A stretch of 64,000 nt of DNA, taken from NCBI RefSeq assembly GCF_002775205.1, contig NC_036444.1:4568501-4632500 (forward strand), read 5' to 3'. The notes beneath the pieces were generated by a model. That model ran no database searches. It was not told the DNA's origin and saw only the letters and a program-made list of their open reading frames with translations. Positions 48,501 through 60,045 of the stretch are shown piece by piece. The position numbers were made by a program, and so were the translations under genes. Every line of letters starts with the position of its first letter. Positions within the stretch are counted from its first letter, which is position 1. Source of the stretch: Xiphophorus maculatus. Lineage: Eukaryota; Chordata; Actinopteri; Cyprinodontiformes; Poeciliidae.

Positions 48501-51500
48501 TGGGATGCCATTTGTGAAGTAACACCGAAAAAAATGAACAGCTATACTTTTGGTTTATTTAGCCTTCCATAGAGAAAAAAAGTGGGCGTTCATTTTTCAC
48601 ATTTATAAACGTCAGCATTCCAAACTAAATATTTAATTCACAAACTAAATATTTAGTAGTCCACCTCAGCTTTTTAGCAAGCAAATGAGCTAAACATTTA
48701 GCTTGGACCTAAGTATGTAGTTGTCAGCTAAATGTGTGGCTAACAAATTAATTAGTTACGAGTTAAATATTTAGCTAGCAACCTAAATATTTAATTACGA
48801 GCCAAATATCTAGTTAGCAACCTAAAACTTTAGTTTTAGAACTAAATATTAAGTTTAAGATCTAATTTAGCTTGCGTGCTAAATATTTAGCTAGCATTAG
48901 CTGGCAACCTAAGAAATTAGCTAAGAACTAAATATTTAGTTTGGAAATGAAATGTTTAGTTTAGAAAATAAATATTTTGTTTGGAAAATAAATATTTAGC
49001 TGAGACCTAAATATTTAGTTTACAAGCTAATTATTTCACAAACTAAATATTTAGCATGCGAGCTAAGCTATATATATGAAACTTAATATTTAATTTGCAA
49101 CTACATTTTCAGTTTGATGTGTGAATTAAAGATTTAGTTTGTAAGCTAAATATTTAGCTCATAACTTAATATTTAGGTTGTTATTACAGCTCACTTATAG
49201 AAATTGTAAACAAAGAAGGATAAAAATGACTCACTGTGCATGTAGCATCTTGACATTATTCCTCTGCCGCATTTCTAATATCTGAGCCAGGGTGTGTAAT
49301 AAGATCTATCTAAATGAATATTGTTCTTATCTTCAGGGAGCCTCTGTCCTCAGGATGCTGTCAGACTTCCTGACTGAACCGGTCTTCACCAAAGGACTCC
49401 AGGTGACTTCCTGAAAATATAATCAAACATTAGTTTTTGGATTTTCTGCTGTTAAAATATATTTATTAAAACATGGAGATTTAACATCTTTCCCTGTTCT
49501 GCAGAGCTACCTGAGGGAGTTCGCCTTTGACAACACCGTCTACACAGACCTCTGGTCGCATCTGCAGGCAGTATGTTGTCTTCACACACTTTGAACATTC
49601 AGGTTATGTTTTTCTGTTAAAGCTCATGCTTTTTCAATTAGAAAAACAACTGGTGATCTATATCAATAGATAACACATCTAATAAAATATTCACTAAACT
49701 CTGATCCAGAACCACACAGCATTCTGGGAGATGTAGGCAGAGGAACGAGTTTAGCCTTTCAATCTCTCACAGCGAGCTAAGCTATGTGGGTGGAATCAAC
49801 TAATTCCCTCTCTTTGGTTGCCTAGCAACAACTTGCTGAGTAACTTGCACAGGAGCAGTTTAAGGTTTTGCCAACGTGTGTCATAAATGCTTAAAAATAA
49901 TCAACAACAGTGTGGAGTGAAAACTGTGGATGCAGGCAGAAACGTCAGGCAGCATTTCAGATATTTAAAACAAAAAACGAATCAATAATTATCTATCTCG
50001 ACTGATATGAGATGCTTATATTGTGATACGTTTTAATAGCCATATTGTTCAGTCATGATGCCTACCAAACTATTCTTGATTCAAATGTGAGACAATTAGT
50101 CCAGAATGAGTGCAAATTGGATCATCAACAGAAAAACAACAGAAATTAGTTTTGGGAGAGAAGAATCAATATGTTGTAATGAGAGTTATTTCTGTAAAGG
50201 TGGTTTTATAAATGGTTCATTTAATTTTTCCCTGATTGGGTGTGCAAAATACTTATAAACACAAAAACACAACAATTTAAGAAAGCACAAAAACCCACAT
50301 GTCTCTTCACCAACAGCATAAAATAAAACCAAAAACATTTTTCATAGAATTTGTAAAAAAAATAAATAAAATAATCCACATCTTTATTTCATTTGTGTCT
50401 CAGAATGTTTTCAAACTGAACTTGTTTTATGTTTTCTGATGCTCAACAGGCTGTAGATGATGCTAAAGTCGACCTTCCTAAAAGTGTCCAGGACATCATG
50501 AACACCTGGGTGCTGCAGATGGGCTTCCCTGTGGTCACCATAGATACCGCCTCCGGCAGCGTTTCCCAGAAGCACTTCCTCCTGGATCCAGACTCCATAG
50601 TTACCACTCCATCTCCCTACAAGTATGTAAACAGCTCTCTGATATTTTTCCAAGAATGCCTATGCTATCACAAACTGTTTCCCCCCCAAAATCCTTTTAC
50701 TGTCCATAAAAAAGTGGGTCTAAAAGTACTAACAGAGCGGTTTCTGCTCCAGTTATGAGTGGAGCGTTCCAATCAGATGGATGAAGACTGGAACCGACCA
50801 GGACCTCATATGGCTGATGGAAAAATCAGGTATGAAAATATCAATGACCATGTGATTTACTAATTTCTGTTCTCGCAGAGTAGCCAGTTAGTAGCTGGTT
50901 TGTTTTTCTTTTTAATGTTTTTGGAATAGATAAAAGTTAGACTTTAGACGTCAAATTACAACGCCATAGTTAAAGAGCAAATTTCCAAGAAAAAATTCAG
51001 AAATTTCTGAGATTTAAAGGTGGAAAATTTGCAAGAAAAAAAAAATCTCAGAATTTTCTTGCAATAAAAATGTGAAAAGTTAAAAATTTGTGGGAAACTT
51101 TTCTCACAAGTTTATTTCTCCTTTTTTTCTGTCTACAGTAACTACAGTAATTACACCAATTATAGATAAAAAATAGGGTAAATATTATCAGCAACCACAC
51201 TAACAAAATAAATAGTGAAGATTAAAAAAAAGCTTATTTGAGATTTCTTTGCGTTTTTTTTATCTTCTAAAAAGCTCAGACATGTTGCTATTAATTTTCA
51301 GGGAAACATTTAATGAAGTAATTTCAGCCTAATTAGAGCAGAGGTGAGAAAACGGGTAAAGCATAGGATTAATTGAACTCTAAAGTTATGTAATATATTT
51401 AATAGAGAAGGAAAGAAAAGCCCAGAGCTAGTTTGACCCAAAAAGCAAATCTGTTCTTTCACTGAACAGTTATTCTGACCCTGTAATGGCTAACCTGGCA

Positions 51501-54500
51501 ACCCCAACAAAGCCCGTTACCTAGCAACCCCAGTAAAGTCCAGCCTGTCACCTAGCAACCCAAGCGGAGCACTAGCATTCAAATTCAAAAATACTTAAGG
51601 GATCCCAAAGGGAAGTTAAATCTTAGTGAAACTCATATTAATTAAATGTTAGGTCAGCAGATTTTACCTCTGTACAATGTACGCTGGAAAAGACAAGTGT
51701 TTTTCTGTATACATACATATATTTTTTACATTGATAACAACGTGAATGCTGCTTCCATGTAGCTGTAAAAAAGCACCACTGCACCAACTTTTATTTAAAG
51801 CCCCAATAAACAAGCAGTTTTTGCTTTCTACTTAAACTAACCAGTTTTAGCTGCATCCAAATCTGGTTTTAATCAGTTTGTCAAACTTGGTTTAGTACAT
51901 CAGATTTTTATAGGAGTGACCCAGATGCTGTACTTATTTCTGAGGCGATTATACAGCTCTCAGGCAAGAAAAAGAGAGTGCAGATGACCCCAAAAGACTT
52001 TCATGTGATAAAAAAGCTTTGACATTGCTTCTTTAAATCAAAGCTGCATATTTAACACTTGAAGTGGCATAAAATTGCAGATATTCAGCAAACTGACACA
52101 CAAGAATGAAACAAAATCAAATTGCCCGCTTAACGTAAAAAATAATTTCTCCTGAAGCTACAAATGACGACATGAAGGTGACGGGGGCTTCTGACTGGGT
52201 GCTGGCCAACCGTGATGTGGTTGGATACTACAGAGTCAACTATGATGCTGCCAACTGGGAGAAACTACTAGCCGCTCTGAGCAACAACCACGAGGTAGGA
52301 ACAGCTTCCTGAAGGCTTTTCCATCTGTGTGGTTCAACTGAACCTGACATGTTGCCGTTTGTATTTAAGAGCATTCCAAAGATCAACAGAGCTCAGCTGG
52401 TGGACGACGCCTTCAACCTGGCCAGGTAAGTCTGGAGCTAACAGACAGAAACAGGGATGAACAGCCTGTGTTGCATTCAGGAATAATTTGATAAAAGCTC
52501 ATAGTGTTGTTAGAAACTGGTGAATTAGAGCCATTGTAGATAGAAAAAAAACAATTTTTTTATTGAGAAATTTTCTAGAAAAAACATGGACATTTCTGAG
52601 TGTCAAACATCTAAAATGTTCAACTTTTCAAACTCAGAAAATTTCAAAAATTAGAAAATGTTCAACTTTTGTAACTCAGAAATGTCCATGTTTTATCAAG
52701 AAAATTTCTGAGTTTTTTATAGCATTTCTTTTTACTTTTCAAACTCAGAAAATTATTTGTTTTTTCTAGTACATTTCTAAGATGAATCTCAAAATTTTAG
52801 AGTTTTTCCAAGTAAAATTTGAGTATTTGAACTCAGAAATTTCCTTGTTTTTTTTAGTAAATTATGAGATTAATTATAAAATTTCAGAGTTTTTTCAAGT
52901 AATTTGACTTTTTGAACTCAGAAATTTCTGTTTTTTTATAGTTAATTTCTGAGATTAATCTCAAAGTGTTTGAGAAATTTGCTGTTTTTTTCTATCTATA
53001 ACAACGCTAATTCAAATTTTATTCAAATTTCGAATTTGAAAACATCGTCGCAGAGACGTACGGCTTTGAGCTTGTTAAAACACAGATTCAGAAACAAATA
53101 TTTCCTAAATTGACCTTTTTTGTCATCTGAGCGAGTATGTATAAATCCCACTGCCTGTTGTTCCCCAAAGAGCTAAGATCATCCCAACAGTCCAGGCCCT
53201 AAAAACCACCCTGTACCTGAAGAACGAGAGGGAATATATGCCGTGGAAATCTGCTCTGGACAACCTGGACTTCTTCTTCTTGATGTTCGATCGCAGCGAG
53301 GTTTACGGAGCCATACAGGTGCTCGTCTTTCCTACGTTAACCTATGAACGTTTCTTTACGTTTCCCAACCTTTGTTTAATATTTATTACCTATTACTGTG
53401 GATCTTATGTTTGCAGGAATATCTGAGGAATCAGGTCACCCCGTTGTTCCAGCACTACAAAGAGTTAACAAGTAACTGGACCAACGTACCAGATGGTCAC
53501 ATGGACCAGTGAGTACATAATAATATGATATAATAATATTGATGAAGAAATACTAGTTCCATTGACAGATAGATTAACTTACAACAAGACATTTTTCCCA
53601 TGCTATAAGTTAATCTATCTGGAACTAGTACTACTTCATCAATATTAAGGAAATATTTACTTAAAACAAGCCTCTATTACTTACTGTAGAGTTACTTTTA
53701 AGTTAGTTGTACTTCAAATGTACTAAGATATTGTGTTTTTCCAGTGAATTTATGCACACAGGCTCAGCATATTTTGTTTAAGTGCAGCTGGTAGTTTCTT
53801 TTTGCTTTGCAAATATAATTTGTTTAACCACACAGTCTGGATTGACCAGCTTTCAGGACAACTCAAGGAACTCATGGCAGATCTATGGATAAATTTAGAT
53901 TTCCAAAAGGAAACAGTCTTTTATTGCATTTTCTAAACAGTTGCAGATTCTGAGAACACAGGCTCAAATAACTGAGTCCAAAAAAATTCAAACGTTGGGA
54001 AGGTTAATGCAGTACTTCTCAAATAGTGGGGTGTGTCTTGCATCAAGACGGTTTTCATTAATAAAATAGGAAAATTATGCCTCCACTTGGATCTTTACTG
54101 CTTCTAAAAACAGCTCAAGCTCTTAAAGAAACATCCAGAAGGTTTTTGGCAATGTTTTGGTGTGTGAACTGTTTCAAAAACCTTCGGAATTTAATGTTAC
54201 AAATCAGCAGGCACTGCCCCGTTACCTAGCAACCCCAGCTAGGCCCGACCCGTTACCTAGCAACCCCAGCGAAGCGTTGAGTTGTGGGGGTGTGGCCAGC
54301 AGCAGCTTCTTTGGATTTAAAGTGACAGAGGCAATACAAAAGCTCATTCTAAAAGCAGCTCAACATATTATCTAAAAATGATTTTGTGCAAAAAAATGTA
54401 ATGAACATGTTTTTTATTGTCCATAGACATATCCTAATCTGTCCAAGAAGGCATAATAGATCCGCTTTAAGGTTTTTTTGTCATGGGTTTACCACCAAAC

Positions 54501-57376
54501 CAGCATCGTCTTATTTGACAGTCTGTAACTTTTAAAGTTGTGTTTAGGAGCCAGTAAATAAAACATGGATTTCTGATTGTCACCACCAACTGGCTTGTCC
54601 TCAGTTTAAACTCCAAGTCTTCTGTAATCTTCCTGCAGGTATAATCAGGTGAATGCCATCAGCCTGGCCTGTAAGACCGGTCTGAAGGAATGCCAGGATC
54701 TGGTCCAGTCGTGGTTCAAAGAGTGGATGGACACAGACAAAAACCCGTGAGTGGCAGAACATTAAGTCAGTCCTCTTAAAGGCCGTGCTTTAAGGCTGCT
54801 TCGTCATCATGGTGACGTTGTCTCTCTCCAGAATCCATCCCAACCTGCGCTCCACCGTGTACTGTAATGCCATCGCAGCAGGGGGCGTCAAAGAGTGGGA
54901 CTTTGCCTGGGAGAAGTTCAACACCTCCACCATCGCTATTGAAGCTGATAAACTGCGTGCAGCGATGGCCTGCACCACAACACCGTGGCTGCTCAACAGG
55001 TTGGTTCAGATGATGCTAATGACAGGAGATATTTCACAACCATTAGATCAGGAACGATGAAGCATCTCATGTAGACATGTTACAAATCTGCTTAGGGCCC
55101 CAAAGGTCTTGGGCCAACCATGGTCTGGGAGTTTGATTCAACAATCACAGATTTTTAAACTAACAGAAGTATTTTAAAGTCTGTTCTCTGTCTCACGCTG
55201 GTTTTGCTCCTCAGGTATCTGGAGTACACTCTGGATCCAGGCCGGATCCGGAAGCAGGACGCCACCTCCACCATCGTCTACATTGCCCAGAACGTGGACG
55301 GTCAGTCTCTGGCGTGGTACTTCATCAAGTCTAACTGGAATTACATCTTCACTCAGTAAGTGGGACACTGATGCCATGTGAAAGTCACATGCAGACATGA
55401 CCTGTTCGGTAACATCTGTCAACTTAAAAACCATAAAGTCCGCCTTTATGAAGGGAGATGGGCATTTTTATGAGGCTGTTTACCATCAATGAAAGGTTTT
55501 ATTGATCAAGACGGTCCTCATCTGATCTTTGATCCTCATAAAACCATCTGTAGTAACGTTTGGTATTTCTTTTAGACTCATGTGATAAAAGCTTGAGCTT
55601 CAATGACAGAGTGAAATTACAGAGAGATTTATTGTGTGATACAGCCGTCAGATTTATTGACTAATGTACGTAAGAGGAGTATTAGGTTAGCTGATGCTGG
55701 AGGTATGTGAAAGAAGTCTGAATATTTTTTCTTACAGATTTTTGCTTGAATTTTTTTTCTGTTCTTCTCATATCTGGTGATATTTCTTCTCGTAGGTATG
55801 GCGGTGGATCCTTCTCCTTCGCCAACCTCATCAACGGAGTCACAAAACGCTTCTCCACAGAGTTTGAGCTTAAGCAGGTTAGAGAACATTTTGAAATGAT
55901 AAAGATTTTTGCGGACATATTGTAATTTGTATAATCAGCTGATTGATGAGGTGTTTTAATTCGTGGTGACCGAGTATCAGCCGTTTGTGCTCCTTACAGG
56001 ACAAAATCTCAAGGATTTCTGAGGATACTGATCATGTGTTGTTTGTCTCTTAGAGATAAAGAACCGTAGCTCGAATGATGGAAGGATTCAGGTGTTGCAC
56101 AATGATGATAGCTAAGATATAAAAAGGACATACTATGCAAAATTCTCATCTTGCACATTTTTTTACTTCCATTTGGGTTTCTGCTGCTTCCAAAATCAGT
56201 CAAAGCGCTAAAAAACAAACCCCCACCAGCCAGTTTTTGGCAGTAAATTTATGTTTTTTGGTGTCTGGAAAATGACCCGTTTAAGAAAACCTTCCTAGAA
56301 AACTTTCCTAAATCAGCAGGCGCTGCCTCTCATCTTATGACACCATCGAAGCCCAGCCCGTTACCTAGCAACCACAACAGAGTTTTGCCCGTCACCTAGC
56401 AACCCAAGTAAATCTCCAAGATGTTTGGTCAGCTGGTTTTACTGCTTTAAATTCTAAAGCTCTGATTTACTTGACTGATTTGTGAACATTCAGCTGAATA
56501 AAGTTCAACATCGGAGTCAAAGTTTTGGTCGTCGGCTGTTAAAAATTCCTCAAATAGTTAAACGTTTATATTCATGCTCTTATTTTGAAGTTGTTGAAGG
56601 TTGAAAGCGCAGCAGTTAACATAAAACATAAATGCAATATCTAAGGGTATTGTAGGACATGTAAATTATAATATCAAATTAAATTGGTACTCGAACGTTG
56701 AAGGTTTCCAGGGGCAGATATAATTTAAAGTGACATTAGCAGTTTAGCATTAGCTTATGTTTGTGTTAGCAAACCTAATGTTTATTATTAGTGCTTTAGG
56801 GTTAGCAAAACAAACTTTTTAATTAGCTGGTTAAGATTGCCTGCTTTCAAAAAATCTGAATCAGAAACTTTACTTGGAGAGTTTGTGCACTCAAAAAATT
56901 TGACTTCAATTCCACTTTGCTCTCAATGAAGACAAACACACACACAAGGATTTTACAAAAGTAGAAGAAACTCAAATGTAGATTTAGGCTCTCTAGACAT
57001 GAGAAATACAAACACACAAGACTACAAGAGAACATTTACGCTGTTAAAGGTTGTAAAGTCAGAAAATCTGTAGAAAAGGTAGCAGAAGTATGTTTTATCA
57101 AAAATCAGGCCTGTTTTGCCAAAAGCAGGTTGGATGTCCATATGTGGTCTGTTAAATAACTTAAAATACAATTTATAAGCCATAAATAGAGCAAACCTAA
57201 TCAATTATGTTCTGGTTTTGTTTCAGCTGAATCAGTTCAAGGAGGAAAATGCTGAAGTGGGTTTCGGATCCGGGACTCTGGCAGTGGACCAGTCCATCGA
57301 GAGAACACAAGCCAACATCAAATGGATCAAAGAGAACAAAGACAGTGTTCTGGAATGGTTCCAGAATCCAGTTTAG
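42502..57376 (+). CDS. anpep: Aminopeptidase N-like M1 metallopeptidase, 21 coding exons, complete
   Basis: Exons: 42502-42811, 43834-44137, 44992-45134, 45355-45488, 45639-45765, 47303-47457, 48129-48242, 48334-48477, 49337-49402, 49505-49570, 50450-50622, 50753-50829, 52158-52294, 52370-52425, 53171-53318, 53417-53508, 54639-54746, 54832-54999, 55215-55355, 55796-55877, 57227-57376. They total 2895 nt (964 aa; human ANPEP 967). The protein is type II: a short cytoplasmic tail, a membrane anchor at about residues 10-35, then a Thr/Ser/Pro stalk ([15 protein letters not shown]). GAMEN is at residues 350-354. The zinc site HELAH is at 386-390 with third ligand Glu409 (NEGFA), and the transition-state Tyr is at 475 in SYSKGAS. 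All catalytic residues are present, so it should be an active ectoenzyme that trims N-terminal neutral residues from peptides at the cell surface. The ATG has a strong context (ACC ATG G). Which teleost anpep paralog this is remains unresolved. Confidence 0.96.
43377..43555 (+). mobile_element. tRNA-derived SINE, copy 1 (first anpep gene, intron 1)
   Basis: A pol III A-box-like stretch (TGGTGGCGCAGGGGGTTAGC) and a B-box (GGTTCGACTCC) sit 5' to a body ending in ACGAGCCACTAGC and an A-rich tail. Imperfect 12-bp direct repeats (10 of 12 matching) flank it at 43365-43376 and 43556-43567. The same family recurs at 59849 and, badly decayed, near 63190. Confidence 0.8.
44600..44965. repeat. GGTT/GATT-rich array, first anpep gene, intron 2
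   Basis: Units of GGTTGGTT, GGATGTATGGTTGATTGG and TTTAGTTGGTTAG are mixed. The array ends about 25 bp before exon 3, leaving a short polypyrimidine tract. Confidence 0.9.
45802..46072. repeat. TCCA-rich array, first anpep gene, intron 5
   Basis: A clean TCCA run at 45807-45850 is followed by decayed ATCATCCATCC units to about 46072. It starts some 40 bp after exon 5. Confidence 0.9.
47917..47972. repeat. Near-perfect inverted repeat, first anpep gene, intron 6
   Basis: TATTATGAGAATAAAGTCA and its inverse with one mismatch (TGACTTTATTCTCGTAATA) are separated by a short loop. This string occurs widely in fish genomes. Confidence 0.7.
48600..49190. repeat. Degenerate AAATATTTAG repeat field, first anpep gene, intron 8
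   Basis: CTAAATATTTAGTTAGCAA-like units of about 15-25 bp recur across about 0.6 kb. It is AT-rich and non-coding. Confidence 0.85.
49690..50060. mobile_element. MITE-like element, inverted copy in first anpep gene, intron 10
   Basis: Read on the minus strand, it matches the element at 30205 across the segments flanking its X-box-like motif GTTGCCTAGCAAC (49817-49829), including CAGAATGCTGTG / CCACACAGCATTCTGG and the TGGAATCAACTAA region. Confidence 0.5.
51430..51760. mobile_element. Interspersed repeat fragment with paired X-box-like motifs, first anpep gene, intron 12
   Basis: It contains GTTACCTAGCAAC at 51516-51528 and GTCACCTAGCAAC at 51547-51559 in the AGCCCGTTACCTAGC / CAGCCTGTCACC context of the dispersed family, followed by a diverged TGTACGCTGGAAAAGACAAGTG segment that is also present in the copy at 3574. 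Confidence 0.5.
52545..53000. repeat. Degenerate repeat field of TTTCTGAGATTAATCTCAAAA units, first anpep gene, intron 14
   Basis: Units of about 70-80 bp built from TTTGAACTCAGAAATTTC and TTCTGAGATTAATCTCAA recur. Shorter fields of the same kind lie at 18065-18285 and 50990-51130. Confidence 0.75.
53529..53746. mobile_element. Palindromic MITE family, copy in first anpep gene, intron 16
   Basis: It begins in the mirrored core (AATATTGATGAAGAAATAC..TAGTTCCATTGACAG), folds back through ATCTGGAACTAGTAC and ends TTGTGTTTTTCCAGTG. It starts only about 20 bp after exon 16. Confidence 0.55.
54100..54475. mobile_element. Interspersed repeat with paired GTTACCTAGCAAC motifs, first anpep gene, intron 16
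   Basis: The order matches the copy at 3574: GGTGTGTG.., motifs at 54221-54233 and 54252-54264, GGATTTAAAGTGACA, GATTTTGTGCAAAAAAATGT, then GGCATAATAGATCCGCTTTAA. Confidence 0.5.
56110..56480. mobile_element. Interspersed repeat with paired X-box-like motifs, first anpep gene, intron 20
   Basis: It starts near AAAGGACATACTATGCAAAA and runs through TTTTTTGGTGTCTGGAAAATG to motifs at 56360-56372 and 56391-56403 (GTTACCTAGCAAC, GTCACCTAGCAAC). It belongs to the same family as the copies at 3574 and 54100. Confidence 0.5.
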
Positions 57377-59046
57377 ATCATGACAAACATAAAATCTTAT
57401 TCTATTTATTTAATTAGGAATGCCTTTTTCATAAAAATAACCCGTTTTTTTCAAGAAGTTCATACTTTCTTATGGTCCAACGATTATTTTTACATCTTGA
57501 AGTAGCATTTAGGTGGTTTTCATCTATAACTTCACCACTAAAGTTGTTCAACTTGTTTCACATTGAGAGAATAAAAAACATATTTTATTTCAAGAAAACT
57601 GAGAAGTACCTAGATAAATATAAAACTAAAACAAATGTGACCCCCACATGTGAACATGAGATTAGAGAAAAGTTGTTTTTGTTCCTTCAAATTTTTCTAA
57701 ATGTTTTAAAACAATTAAGGGAATAAACTTTTAGTCAACAGAAAGTGGAATATTATGAAAAGCAGATTTTTTTATTTATTAGGTTTGTTTTGGTAATGAA
57801 AGCTGTCTTCAAACGTCATATCAGCCTGAACCAGCAGTTTTCTTTTACCTGTTGTTGACTATATGGAGACAGGGAATAAATCTTAGTGTATTTTATGATA
57901 TCTTGTGTCTAAATTTAAAATATTATGTACTGAGTTCATGTGTTTACCGTCCTTTGATTTTATCCAAGATGTTTCAGATTGAATTCCATGTAATTTATCA
58001 TGAAGAGTTTTTTGTAAATTCTTTTGGACATTTCATGAATCAACAGATAATTAAATTGTTTGTACAGAAATCAAACTGGGTGTGTAAACCCCCCAGCATG
58101 TTTGGTAAGTTGAACCAAAAATCCTCCCTTTTCAGTTCTTTAGAAAAGAAACTACTTCTAATTTTTATTAAAAAGCTGAAAGTGAGTGTATTTAAACATC
58201 TTAAAGCAACAATTTGACAAAGTTGAAAAAACAACCAAACAATAAACTATTTAAGTCGCTGTTTGTCTTGTTTCTTTCTGCAACACATCTACTATTATCC
58301 ACTGTGGCTTTTATAAAACCCTTTAAGAAGTCATTTTAATGAAAACAATAAGAAAATCTGGTCTTAGCATTTCTTCTGTTTTTGCATTGAATACTTATTA
58401 CTTAAGGCCACCAGTGGGAATCTGCAATGTTTTATATTTTGAAGTGGGCTTCAAATCTTTCACCATGTCCCATATTTTTGCAAAAAGCTCAATATGTTGC
58501 TTTATTGTATAGAATAAAGAGTTTTCTTTTCCTTCGTAAAAGTTAAGATGAATCATTTTCTATGATCTAAAAATAGAAAAATATGTAATTATTTTTCTGG
58601 CTTTCAAAATAAACCGTATGTACATGTGTAAGCTCTCTGAATCCACAAACAGCATCATTGCTACACTGAGCTCTGCACAATACATTTCTACTTTATGGAC
58701 TCAGTGTCTAGCTTTATATTAAAAATAGATTTTTTTCTATCCTCCCAGAAAAGTTGGTCAAAAGAATAAGTGGAAAAGAATAACATGACATTTTAAAGCT
58801 ATCAATATAAGATATTGAAAGAAATAAGAATGCATTTAAAAGTGCATTTTGAATAAAATTCATAATAAACATAGTAAAACAATTTCACCCCAAAATCAAT
58901 AATCTGGGCAAACTTGATTCCATTTGCATCAACACACCCAAAGTTCTGTAACACGACAAATGAAGAATCAGAAATAAATGTCCAGAAAGACGGTAGAAAC
59001 GTTTCATCCAGGCAGGTCTGTGTGTGTGTGCTTACTTTCTGAAGTG
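57377..59046. other. 3' flank of first anpep gene
   Basis: AT-rich sequence with several AATAAA hexamers, probably the 3'UTR at its start and then intergenic DNA. The frames in it show no family features. Confidence 0.55.
57722..57727 (+). terminator. Candidate polyadenylation signal of first anpep gene
   Basis: AATAAA lies about 346 nt after the stop codon. Further AATAAA hexamers occur downstream (for example near 58242), so the site in use is uncertain. Confidence 0.3.
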
Positions 59047-59307
59047 CACTGAAAAAAATGAACTTAGGGGGTTATTACATTAACAAAAGAATATTTCATG
59101 TTTCAAACAAAAACGTCATACAATCATGTTGGATAAACAAGAAATTCAACAAGTTAACGTTTATGAAATGTAATCATGTTGAGATAACATAATTCATTAT
59201 AGTCAGACTGATCTTGTGCTGGAGACGACGAGCGAGATCACGGGATATCACGCATGTTCACGCGAGAGCATGGGAAATCACGGGATATCACACGAGACAA
59301 TTGTTTC

Positions 59308-59346
59308 TTGTCTCAACTTGAATAAAATGTATTCAAGTTGAGACAA
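59308..59346. repeat. Perfect 17-bp inverted repeat between the anpep genes
   Basis: The arms are 59308-59324 and 59330-59346 (TTGTCTCAACTTGAATA and its inverse) with a 5-nt AAATG loop, inside the larger inverted-repeat element. Confidence 0.9.
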
Positions 59347-59848
59347 CGTGATTCAATTTAGTCAGATTGATCTCCCTCCGAGGAGGGTGTAGCGAGATCA
59401 GGGGATCACATGAGATTATGGACGATCACGCGACATAACTGTTTTGCCTGGGAAAACTTCAAAGCGGTTTTAGTTACACATTAAACTATAGATATTTGTT
59501 TTTCTCTGCAGAGCTCTAATGGCATTTACGAACTGCACTGTAACAAATTTCTGTAAAAACTACAGCATGAAAATACAGTAAGGTGGCTGGGTTTTGAAAA
59601 TACAGTTCTGTTGTACCTTTTCTAATTGTTGAGTTTTCTTTCTACCCAGTCCTGTCTTAAAACACTTAATGTGATGTAACTTAAAAAAAATGTCTTTGAA
59701 TTAATGTAATTAAATCATGGAAAGGATTTCCACATGATTAATGCTTTCTTTCAGCATGAAGCATGTTTGTTGAGCTAACTTAACTTTCATGAGTTGGATC
59801 GACTTCATTAAGTAGTGTGAATGTACCACTGTAACATAAGTTGGTTTC

Positions 59849-60045
59849 TCGGGCGTGCGGTGGTGAAGCAGGGGGTTAGCACGCCCCACGTTTTGGAGGC
59901 CTTAGTCCTCGAAGCAGACGTCGCTGGTTCGACTCCCGGCGACCTTTGCCGCATGTCCTCACCCTCTTTCCTGTCTATCGCAAAAAACATACGAGCCACT
60001 AGCGCTGCAAAAACTCTTCGGAGAAAAAAAAGGAAAAAAAAAAAG
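59849..60045 (+). mobile_element. tRNA-derived SINE, copy 2, young insertion
   Basis: This is the same family as the copy at 43377, with A-box, B-box (GGTTCGACTCC), ACGAGCCACTAGC and an A-rich tail. A perfect 11-bp target-site duplication AAGTTGGTTTC flanks it (59838-59848 and 60046-60056). The intact duplication and long A tail suggest a fairly recent insertion. It sits inside a larger inverted-repeat element. Confidence 0.85.

Noticed and set aside
58040..58234. Frames in the 3' flank of the first anpep gene
   Set aside because: AT-rich chance frames with no similarity; probably 3'UTR or intergenic DNA.
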